Below, one piece after another: positions 26,353-33,077 of a DNA stretch of 64,000 nt. The position numbers and the translations under genes were made by a program. The notes below the pieces were generated by a model. It saw only the letters and a list, made by a program, of their open reading frames with translations, had not been told where the DNA came from and searched no databases. Numbering within the stretch: position 1 is the first letter of the stretch; each line of letters opens with the position of its first letter. Source of the stretch: Clostridia bacterium (GTDB taxonomy: Bacteria; Bacillota; Clostridia; Monoglobales; Monoglobaceae); contig JAGAUW010000018.1 in NCBI GenBank assembly GCA_017620615.1, positions 1 to 64,000 of the forward strand, written 5' to 3'.

Positions 26353-26385
26353 AAGGCTTAAAGCAGCGAATAGCGTTTAGGCCTT
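26353..26385 (+). other. Intercistronic hairpin between ftsW and murG
   Basis: AAGGCTTAAA at 26353-26362 pairs with TTTAGGCCTT at 26376-26385 (one G-U pair), 13-base loop, no T run. It sits in a 77-base gap, the longest after ftsL within the wall-enzyme run. It may act in message processing or attenuation. Confidence 0.45.
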
Positions 26386-26413
26386 TAACCATTTAATAAA
26401 AGGAGATTTTTCT

Positions 26414-27526
26414 ATGAGAATTCTGTTTGTCGGTGGCGGAACCGCGGGGCATATTAATCCTGCTATTGCTGTTGCCAATCACATAAAAGAAAAAGACCCA
26501 AGGACTGAAATTTTGTTTGTGGGAACAAAGCAGGGAATGGAGAGCACCCTTGTGCCCAAGCAAGGCTATGAACTCCAGTTTATAAAAATTCACGGCTTCA
26601 AAAGGAGCCTTAGTCTTAAAAATATCAAGACAGTAGCAGAAATTTTTGATGGAGTAAGACGTGCAAAAAAAATAATAAAAGAATTTCGTCCCGATGTTGT
26701 TATGGGAACGGGAGGATATGTTACGGGTCCGGTTCTTCTTGCGGCGGCACTTATGAAAATTCCCACTCTTGTCCATGAGGCAAATGCTTATCCTGGGGTC
26801 ACAATAAGGCTTTTGTCAAGGGTTTCGGATGTGGTGGCACTCAGTATGGAAGAGGCATCAAAGTTTATACCAAAGGCTAAGAGGATTGAAATTACCGGAA
26901 ATCCGGTGAGGCCGTCAATTCTTTCCTGTGACAAAAAAACTGCCAGAGAAAAATTGGGACTTTCCGACAAAAAGGTTATTCTTATATTCGGCGGAAGTTT
27001 GGGTGCCGCAAAGATAAACTCGGTATGCTGTGACTGGATTTCTTCTGTGGCTGATGAAGGAAAGTATCATATACTGATGTCCACCGGCAAAAACAATCAG
27101 TATGAAAAGGTAATTGAGCGATTTAAGGAAAACGGCATAGATACGGAAAAATATCCGATGCTCAAGGTTTCTGAGTATATATATGATATGGACCTTGCGC
27201 TGAATGCGGCAGACCTTATTATTGCCCGTTCAGGCGGCTCGGTGAGTGAAATGACGGCTTTGGGGAAAGCAGCGATTCTCATCCCCTCGCCTTATGTGGC
27301 GGGAAATCACCAGCTACACAATGCCCGTGCCGTTGAGCGTTCAGGCGGTGCGATGGTGATTACTGAAGATGAGTTGACCAAAGAAAAACTTGGAGATGCG
27401 GTGACACGTATCATAGAAAACGACGATTTGCTAGAAGAAATGAGCGAAAAATCAAAAAGTATAGGAATTGTGGATTCTGCTGACAGAATTTACAAAATCC
27501 TTAAAGAAATTGCAAAAATAAAATAA
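26414..27526 (+). CDS. murG: Lipid II synthase MurG
   Basis: A 370-residue GT-B fold glycosyltransferase on the inner membrane face that adds GlcNAc to lipid I. The family N-terminal loop is GGGTAGHINPAIAVA at residues 7-21, the membrane-patch segment follows near GTGGYVTGPVLLAA, and the UDP-GlcNAc site has GGSLGAAKIN near 194 and ARSGGSVSEMTALGKAAILIP near 272. AAAAGGAG precedes the ATG. A weak AGCAC/GTGCT hairpin follows the gene at 27527-27551. Confidence 0.96.
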   Translation: MRILFVGGGTAGHINPAIAVANHIKEKDPRTEILFVGTKQGMESTLVPKQGYELQFIKIHGFKRSLSLKNIKTVAEIFDGVRRAKKIIKEFRPDVVMGTGGYVTGPVLLAAALMKIPTLVHEANAYPGVTIRLLSRVSDVVALSMEEASKFIPKAKRIEITGNPVRPSILSCDKKTAREKLGLSDKKVILIFGGSLGAAKINSVCCDWISSVADEGKYHILMSTGKNNQYEKVIERFKENGIDTEKYPMLKVSEYIYDMDLALNAADLIIARSGGSVSEMTALGKAAILIPSPYVAGNHQLHNARAVERSGGAMVITEDELTKEKLGDAVTRIIENDDLLEEMSEKSKSIGIVDSADRIYKILKEIAKIK

Positions 27527-27585
27527 AGCACATCAACACCTTTTTCCGTGCTTTACATAATATGTAGGTATGAGGAGGTGTTACG

Positions 27586-28836
27586 GTGAGCAAGATTATA
27601 ATTTGCGGCGGGAGAAAGCTCGACGGTGAAGTCAATGTCCAGGGCTCAAAAAATGCAGTTTTGCCAATTCTTGCCGCAACTATCTTGAATGAAGAGGAAT
27701 GTGTTGTACATAACTGTCCCGATCTTGCAGATACCCGGTCAGGGTTTGAAATAATACGGCAGCTTGGTGGAAAGGTAAGTTTCTGTGACCATACTGCAGT
27801 TATCAAAACCGAAAATATGAAACGGCACGAAATTTCAGGGGAGCTTATGTGCAGTATGAGGTCGTCGGTTTTGTTTCTGGGGCCTATTATCTCACGATGT
27901 GGTCAGGCTGTTATTTCGTATCCAGGGGGCTGTGCCATAGGTCTTCGTCCCATAGATCTTCATCTTAAAGCTTTCAAAGAGCTTGGCGTGAAGATTGAAG
28001 AAGTCGGGGGCTATATTTACTGCAAAGCAGACAGAATAAGGCCTGCAACGGTGAATCTTCTGTTCCCAAGTGTTGGTGCTACGGAAAATATTATGCTGCT
28101 TGCGACGGTGTCACGGGGCGAAACAATGATAGTAAATGCGGCGCGGGAGCCGGAGATTGTGGACCTGCAAAATTTCCTGAACAGGATGGGGGCAAAAATT
28201 TCCGGCGCAGGAACAGAAATAATTCGCATAATAGGTGTTGAAAAATTAAAAAAAGTGGAGTATAATATAATTTCGGATCGTATTTTTGCAACAACATGTG
28301 CGTGTGCAGCTGCTTGTTGCGGCGGAGACGTTGTGCTTCGGAATATGGAGCCCGAACATATAAGGCTTATTATTTCAATGCTAAAAGATTCTGGGTGCAA
28401 GGTAGTGAGCGGGGAAAATCATGTACGAATCCAAAACAGTGAACGGCTTTTGGGTCTTGGAAAGATTATGACATCGCCATATCCGGGGTTCCCGACGGAT
28501 GCTCAGGCGCTCTTTATGTCGGCACTTGCCACAGCGGACGGAACAACGGTGTTTGTTGAAAATATATTTGAAAGCAGATACAAGCATGTGGCAGAACTTA
28601 TCAAAATGGGCGCCGATATAATAGTTGACGGAAGACTTGCGGCTGTTACCGGTTGTAACTATATCCAGGGTGCAAAGATTTGTGCCGGTGATTTGCGAGG
28701 CGGTGCGGCGTTGGTTATTGCGGGGCTTTCTGCCATTGGTGACACTGAAATAACGGGAATTGAACATATAGACAGAGGTTATGAACGGATAGAAAATGTT
28801 TTTTCGGCGCTTGGTGCGTCAATAAAACGAAAATAA
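27586..28836 (+). CDS. murA: UDP-GlcNAc enolpyruvyl transferase MurA
   Basis: A 416-residue EPSP-synthase-fold enzyme that commits UDP-GlcNAc to peptidoglycan synthesis. The phosphoenolpyruvate-binding cysteine is C116 in YPGGCAIGLRPIDLHL, so the enzyme is of the fosfomycin-sensitive Cys type rather than the Asp type. GSKNAVLPILAAT near residue 20 carries the conserved lysine-asparagine pair, and PGFPTDAQALFMS lies near 303. The start is GTG with GAGGAGGTG upstream. Its place between murG and ftsQ is usual in Clostridia. Confidence 0.95.
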   Translation: MSKIIICGGRKLDGEVNVQGSKNAVLPILAATILNEEECVVHNCPDLADTRSGFEIIRQLGGKVSFCDHTAVIKTENMKRHEISGELMCSMRSSVLFLGPIISRCGQAVISYPGGCAIGLRPIDLHLKAFKELGVKIEEVGGYIYCKADRIRPATVNLLFPSVGATENIMLLATVSRGETMIVNAAREPEIVDLQNFLNRMGAKISGAGTEIIRIIGVEKLKKVEYNIISDRIFATTCACAAACCGGDVVLRNMEPEHIRLIISMLKDSGCKVVSGENHVRIQNSERLLGLGKIMTSPYPGFPTDAQALFMSALATADGTTVFVENIFESRYKHVAELIKMGADIIVDGRLAAVTGCNYIQGAKICAGDLRGGAALVIAGLSAIGDTEITGIEHIDRGYERIENVFSALGASIKRK

Positions 28837-28843
28837 AAGCTTA

Positions 28844-28863
28844 GCCATGCAGGATAGCATGGC
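28844..28863 (+). other. Short perfect hairpin before ftsQ
   Basis: GCCATGC (28844-28850) and GCATGGC (28857-28863) form a perfect 7-bp stem with a 6-base loop. It contains the ATG at 28847 that an automatic caller might choose as the ftsQ start, which is one reason to prefer the later GTG. Confidence 0.4.
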
Positions 28864-28906
28864 ACAGGGCAAAAGGACAAGCTATTTTAAGGAAGGGGGG
28901 CGCAAC

Positions 28907-29749
28907 GTGAAAATTGTGAGAAAAAAGAAGATTAAAAAATTGGCAGAAAATGAAATTTCAAACAATGAGCTTGAACAAAAAAAACGAAAGCTTATGAAAG
29001 AGAACCGCAAGAAACGAAGAAAAAGAAGATTTATTATTTTTGTGTTTCTATTTGTCTGCATAGGGATAATTGTTGCGGTCCTCAAAGCACCTTTTTTCAA
29101 TATTCAGGCGGTTTATTCGGTGGGGCAGTCACAGATGACCGAAAGTGAAATCTTAGAGATTGCCCAGATAAAAACAGGGGTGAATATTTTCAGTACAAAT
29201 TTGAAAATTGCACAAAGACGGCTTAATTTCAATGCTGAAATAGAGGAATCCAGTGTCAGAAGAATTTTTCCCAACAAGATAAAGATTTCGGTGAAGGAAG
29301 CGAAACCCATTGCTTACATAAAAAAGAATGACAAGCTTCTTTTTATTGACGGATGGGGGAAGATAATAAAGGTCCATGAGGCGAGTGATGAAGAAAAACC
29401 GGCAGCGCCTGAACTTTTCGGTGTCGAGGCAGTGTCCGAAATTCCGGGTGAGCAGTTTGCAAAGCCAAATGACTCAAGAGCCGAGGTGCTTTTTGATTGC
29501 TTGCCGACGCTCTCTGAAACGGGACTTTTGGAAAAACTGAATTACATAAGTCTTGCGGATCTTTCGGATATACATCTTGATTATGAAAACAGACTTTATA
29601 TGATGCTTGGGAGCTATGAAAACATAGATTATAAACTGAAATTTGTGAAAAAAGTAATTGATGAGAATATTTCCGAGTATGAAAAAGCGCTTCTTGACTA
29701 TCGGGGGGACAAGCTTTATGTAGGAAGACGAGAAACGCCTGAGGAATAG
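28907..29749 (+). CDS. ftsQ: Cell division protein FtsQ/DivIB, C-terminal tail cut by an amber codon
   Basis: A 280-residue membrane protein of the division complex. A basic cytoplasmic part (residues 1-42) is followed by one membrane helix (FIIFVFLFVCIGIIVAVL) and the POTRA domain (FNIQAVYSVGQSQMTESEIL, then RIFPNKIKISVKEAKPIAYI) and a beta domain. GTG 28907 is chosen because AAGGAAGGGGGG lies 6 bases before it. The frame stops at TAG 29747-29749 but continues open for 34 further codons rich in Glu, Ala and Lys to a TAA at 29852-29854, just before the next ribosome site. The original gene therefore probably ended there. The truncated protein should still be functional because the POTRA and beta domains are complete. 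Confidence 0.85.
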   Translation: MKIVRKKKIKKLAENEISNNELEQKKRKLMKENRKKRRKRRFIIFVFLFVCIGIIVAVLKAPFFNIQAVYSVGQSQMTESEILEIAQIKTGVNIFSTNLKIAQRRLNFNAEIEESSVRRIFPNKIKISVKEAKPIAYIKKNDKLLFIDGWGKIIKVHEASDEEKPAAPELFGVEAVSEIPGEQFAKPNDSRAEVLFDCLPTLSETGLLEKLNYISLADLSDIHLDYENRLYMMLGSYENIDYKLKFVKKVIDENISEYEKALLDYRGDKLYVGRRETPEE

Positions 29750-29854
29750 GCGGCTCTTGAAGAAGCAAAAAAAGCAGAAGAAGAACAAGAAAAGGCAGCT
29801 GATGAGAACAGTGTCAGCGGAGATGGAAAAAACGCAGAAAATACAGTTCAATAA
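29750..29854 (+). other. In-frame acidic tail of ftsQ beyond the amber stop
   Basis: Reading on past TAG 29747 gives 34 codons starting AALEEAKKAEEEQEKAADE and ending in TAA 29852-29854. The composition (Glu/Ala/Lys) and the fit to the next gene's ribosome site (23-base gap) mark it as former coding sequence or as a rare read-through product. Sequencing error is the third option. Confidence 0.65.
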
Positions 29855-29877
29855 ATTTTGATGAAGAGGAAAAGAAG

Positions 29878-30627
29878 ATGGAATGGAATAAAAAACAAAA
29901 ATTTCAGGTTGCTATGGCAATAATGGTCTTCGCCCTTGTGTTTGCAATAACCTGGCAGATAAAGGGCGTAAGAAAAACCAATGCGGTAGAAAGCCAGATT
30001 TCAAACAGAGTGGAAACGCTTCAACAGGATTATAAGGCAGAGCTTGATAAAAACGAAGATTTACTGCAGCAGGTGTTGGAGCTTCAGAATGATTTGGCGA
30101 AGTATAGAGAGCAGATTACTGAAAGCGGTGGCGCAGCAAAAATTCTGAAAGAGGAGCTTAATCGTGCAGAAACCATGGCAGGGTTTACTGATGTGACCGG
30201 TAGCGGAATTATCGTTGTTATAAAGGATGGCTCAGGCCCAAAGGCGGATTCTGCACTGTATAACGACGGGTATGGTATTGTTCATGACACATATCTTTTG
30301 ACTATACTGAATGAACTTCGGGCAGCAGGGGCAGAGGCGCTTTCAATCAATGATGAAAGAATACTTGCCACCAGCGAAATACGTTGTGCAGGACCTACTG
30401 TGAGTATAAACAACACGAAGCTTGCGGCGCCGTTTGAGGTTAAGGTTATTGGAAATCCCGACACCCTTGAAAATGCTTTGAGAATGCCGGGCGGTGCTGT
30501 TGATGAAGCAGGGTTTTATGGTATCGATATTACAATAAAAAAGAGTAACAAGCTTATGATAAAAAAATATACAGGAGCAGGTAGCTTTAAATATGCCCAG
30601 ACAATTCAGCCGGAGGTGACCGAATAA
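29878..30627 (+). CDS. DUF881 family membrane protein of the division cluster
   Basis: A 249-residue protein with one N-terminal membrane helix (VAMAIMVFALVFAITWQI), a coiled coil at about residues 40-95 and a DUF881 domain (GSGIIVVIKDGS, then INDERILATSEIRCAGPTVSIN near 160 and the closing GFYGIDITIKKSNKLMIKKY). DUF881 proteins occur next to ftsQ and sbp in many Clostridia and Bacillus (YlxW/YlxX type); their function is not established but the location suggests a role at the septum or in lipid II-linked assembly. It shares one base with the next gene's start. Confidence 0.88.
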   Translation: MEWNKKQKFQVAMAIMVFALVFAITWQIKGVRKTNAVESQISNRVETLQQDYKAELDKNEDLLQQVLELQNDLAKYREQITESGGAAKILKEELNRAETMAGFTDVTGSGIIVVIKDGSGPKADSALYNDGYGIVHDTYLLTILNELRAAGAEALSINDERILATSEIRCAGPTVSINNTKLAAPFEVKVIGNPDTLENALRMPGGAVDEAGFYGIDITIKKSNKLMIKKYTGAGSFKYAQTIQPEVTE

Positions 30628-31139
30628 TGATTTTTGCAGCAGCAGGACTTCTTGGTATACTTCTTGGCCTCTTGATACCTTATAATCTTTCGTCGGCGAC
30701 GCTTCCTTATGTTGCGGTTGCACTTGTTGCGGCGCTTGACTCTGTGTTTGGTGCGCTTCTTGCAAACCTCAACAAAAAGTTCAATTCAAATGTTTTTATG
30801 ATGGGACTTGTTTCAAATGCAATTCTGGCGGTCCTGCTTACTTATGTGGGGGACCTGCTTGGTATTCAGCTTGACTTTGCAGCTATTGTGGTGTTTGGAG
30901 TGAGGATATTCAACAATATGGCGGCAATAAGAAGGATAACCTTTGATATTTACTTTGAAAAAAGGACAAGAGAAAAAGAAAGGTTAAAGAGGTTGGCACT
31001 TAAAGAGGCAACAACCGAAAGTGACATAAATGAGGGGGAAACCCCCGAAGAAACAGAGGTTTCGGACGAAGAAAAAACTCCGGAGGCGGAAGAAGCTGGC
31101 ATGGAGGAAACCGAAAATAAGAAGACGGGAGAAAAATAG
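30627..31139 (+). CDS. sbp: Small basic protein (DUF1290) with long acidic C-terminal extension
   Basis: A 170-residue membrane protein. Residues 1-112 match the Sbp/DUF1290 family: GLLGILLGLLIPYNL at the N-terminus, YVAVALVAALDSVFGALLANL and a third helix pair, then FGVRIFNNMAAIRRITFD. Family members usually end near 115-120 residues. Here a further 55 residues follow, first basic (EKRTREKERLKRLALK) and then strongly acidic (EGETPEETEVSDEEKTPEAE). The start overlaps the DUF881 stop by one base. The role is unknown, but the gene stands before ftsZ in many Firmicutes. ftsA, normally next, is absent. Confidence 0.88.
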   Translation: MIFAAAGLLGILLGLLIPYNLSSATLPYVAVALVAALDSVFGALLANLNKKFNSNVFMMGLVSNAILAVLLTYVGDLLGIQLDFAAIVVFGVRIFNNMAAIRRITFDIYFEKRTREKERLKRLALKEATTESDINEGETPEETEVSDEEKTPEAEEAGMEETENKKTGEK

Positions 31140-31170
31140 AGTTAAGCTTCATAAAATAGGATGTTTTCTC

Positions 31171-31199
31171 TTGACAGAATGAAAATTAAATGCTAAAAT
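31171..31199 (+). promoter_or_regulatory. Dedicated ftsZ promoter
   Basis: TTGACA at 31171-31176, 17-base spacer and TAAAAT at 31194-31199 with TG one base upstream (extended -10). It gives ftsZ its own transcription, separate from the mraZ promoter 14 kb upstream. Confidence 0.88.
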
Positions 31200-31218
31200 G
31201 AGATGTAAGTGTGGAAAA

Positions 31219-31317
31219 GTAACTTTTTTCAAAAGCTACGTATGATTTTTACATAAAAACGAGTAGAAAGGGCATCAAAATCCATGATGTTTTTCGTTGT
31301 GGAAATGGTCAGCCCTT
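31219..31317 (+). promoter_or_regulatory. Structured leader of ftsZ
   Basis: The leader of about 130 bases has a 9-base hairpin (31219-31227 with 31231-31239, one mismatch) and a longer-range stem AAGGGC/GCCCTT (31268-31273 with 31312-31317) ending 8 bases before the AGGAGG site. No known riboswitch is recognised. It may influence message stability or translation. Confidence 0.4.
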
Positions 31318-31337
31318 AAATGATAGGAGGAATTATT

Positions 31338-32519
31338 TTGTTCGAGTTTGATAACGAAATGGCAGGCCCGGCTAAAATAAAGGTTGTCGGTGTCGGCGGC
31401 GGCGGTAACAATGCCGTAAACCGAATGATTGAAGCCCAGGTTCAGTGCGTTGAATTTATTGCAGTAAATACGGACAAGCAGGATTTGGGTCTTTCAAAGG
31501 CTGCACAGAAAATTCAGATTGGTTCAAAGATTACAAAGGGTCTTGGTGCAGGTGCTGTTCCTGAGGTTGGCGCAAAAGCCGCTGAGGAAAGTCGTGACGA
31601 AATCGCCCTTGCACTTCAGGATGCTGATATGGTGTTTGTTACTGCCGGTATGGGCGGTGGAACAGGTACAGGTGCGGCTCCCATTGTTGCTGAAATTGCA
31701 AAAGAACTTGGCATTTTGACGGTTGGTATCGTTACAAAGCCATTCTGCTTTGAGGGTGCTGTGCGTGCAAGAAATGCAGCAGAGGGCATTGAAAATCTTA
31801 AAAATTCAGTTGATACCTTGGTTGTTATTCCAAATGACAAGCTTCTTGAAATTGCTGAAAACAGAACACCACTTACAGAGTCTTTCAAAATGGCTGATGA
31901 TGTGCTGAGACAGGGCGTTCAGGGTATATCTGACCTTATTTCAAGACCTGGTCTTATCAGTCTTGACTTTGCAGATATCAAAACAATTATGAAAAACACA
32001 GGCTATGCTCATATGGGTATCGGCAAGGCAACAGGTGAAAATCGTGCCGCTGATGCTGCAGCAAAGGCTATCAACAGCCCGCTTCTTGAAACATCTATCG
32101 CAGGTGCAAAGGGTGTTATTCTGAACGTTACCGGTGGCAGTGACCTTGGTATTCTTGAAATCCAGACAGCTTCACAGATAATTACAGAAGCAGCTGATGC
32201 AGATGCAAATATCATTCTCGGTGCAATCATCGACGAAACTCTGGGCGATGAAATTCAGGTTACTGTTATTGCTACAGGCTTTGACGGACGTGGCACATCT
32301 ATTCCCCTTGGAAGAGTAAGTTCGCCGTTTTCAAAGAATGAAGGAAAAAGTATTTTCGCAGCAATGAAAGAAGAACTTCAGGAAAAAAAGGTTGAAGCAG
32401 CCGTTGAGCCTGCTCCAGCAGACGTTGTAAAGCCCGCAGAAAAGGCAACACCTTTTTATAAAGTAAGTGAGGATGACGGCATCGACGTTCCCGTGTTCCT
32501 CCGCAAAAATCAGGATTAG
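31338..32519 (+). CDS. ftsZ: Cell division GTPase FtsZ
   Basis: A 393-residue tubulin homologue that forms the division ring. [15 protein letters not shown] opens the nucleotide-binding domain, the tubulin signature [10 protein letters not shown] lies near residue 102, and the T7 loop region has [14 protein letters not shown] near 202. A variable linker (about 315-375) leads to the conserved C-terminal peptide [12 protein letters not shown] that binds partner proteins. The start TTG 31338 has AGGAGG 7 bases upstream; the ATG at 31320 precedes that site and would add six unlikely residues. It has its own promoter. Confidence 0.96.
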   Translation: MFEFDNEMAGPAKIKVVGVGGGGNNAVNRMIEAQVQCVEFIAVNTDKQDLGLSKAAQKIQIGSKITKGLGAGAVPEVGAKAAEESRDEIALALQDADMVFVTAGMGGGTGTGAAPIVAEIAKELGILTVGIVTKPFCFEGAVRARNAAEGIENLKNSVDTLVVIPNDKLLEIAENRTPLTESFKMADDVLRQGVQGISDLISRPGLISLDFADIKTIMKNTGYAHMGIGKATGENRAADAAAKAINSPLLETSIAGAKGVILNVTGGSDLGILEIQTASQIITEAADADANIILGAIIDETLGDEIQVTVIATGFDGRGTSIPLGRVSSPFSKNEGKSIFAAMKEELQEKKVEAAVEPAPADVVKPAEKATPFYKVSEDDGIDVPVFLRKNQD

Positions 32520-32556
32520 TTTTAAAGCATAAGCAATATTAAGGAGGAAATTTAGA

Positions 32557-32967
32557 ATGCAAACAGCTTTGATTATTATTCATGTTATTATTTCTGTTAT
32601 ATTGGTTGTAACAGTTTTGATGCAGTCAGGAAAACAGCAGGGTCTTTCAGGTGCTATCGCAGGTGGTGCTGAAACTTTCTTTGGAAAGAACAAAGGCAGA
32701 ACCCTTGACGGTGTTCTCAAAAAGGTTACCGCGGTTGTTGCACTTTTGTTTGTAATTAGCTCTATCGTTCTGGCAACATATGCAATCAACAAGAGCAATG
32801 CCGAAAATGCTGCAAATGAAGAAGCTGCACAGACAGAAAATGGTCAGCAGGTAGAAGCAGGTCTTGACGAAAACGGAAATCTCGTTGATGCAGACGGCAA
32901 TATTCTTATGACTGCTGAAGATTTGCTGGCATCACAGGCAGAAAGTGCTGAAGGCGCTGCTGAATAG
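32557..32967 (+). CDS. secG: Preprotein translocase subunit SecG with acidic extension
   Basis: A 136-residue protein whose first 78 residues are SecG: helix 1 (IIIHVIISVILVVTVLMQSG), the loop KQQGLSGAIAGGAETFFGKNKGRT and helix 2 (VVALLFVISSIVLATYAI). SecG forms the SecYEG channel accessory. Normal SecG ends at 75-110 residues; here about 55 extra residues, rich in Glu, Ala and Asn, follow (NEEAAQTENGQQ). AAGGAGG precedes the ATG. It lies 37 bases after ftsZ and is followed by a terminator. Confidence 0.93.
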   Translation: MQTALIIIHVIISVILVVTVLMQSGKQQGLSGAIAGGAETFFGKNKGRTLDGVLKKVTAVVALLFVISSIVLATYAINKSNAENAANEEAAQTENGQQVEAGLDENGNLVDADGNILMTAEDLLASQAESAEGAAE

Positions 32968-32987
32968 TGTAAATTCAAGCAAATGCG

Positions 32988-33015
32988 AAACCGTCCCAAA
33001 AGGGACGGTTTTTCT
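32988..33015 (+). terminator. Terminator after secG
   Basis: A perfect 10-bp stem AAACCGTCCC/GGGACGGTTT with an AAAA loop followed by further T residues, 20 bases after the secG stop. Confidence 0.9.
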
Positions 33016-33077
33016 TAAATAGAGGAAAGCATATTTGACTTTCAGGTGGGTAAAATAACAAAAAGGGAGGATTCTTT

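Noticed and set aside
28847..28906. ATG 28847 as the ftsQ start
   Set aside because: It sits in a hairpin with no ribosome site, while GTG 28907 has a very strong site at 6 bases and starts at the basic N-terminus usual for the family.
29747..29749. Genome-wide recoding of TAG as an amino acid
   Set aside because: TAG ends several intact genes of normal length here (trkA, ftsZ, the PduS-like gene), so the amber codon in ftsQ is a local event.
32968..33077. A frameshifted N-terminal half of RNase R upstream of 33078
   Set aside because: The 110 bases hold the secG terminator and a ribosome site only; there is no room for the missing 190 residues.
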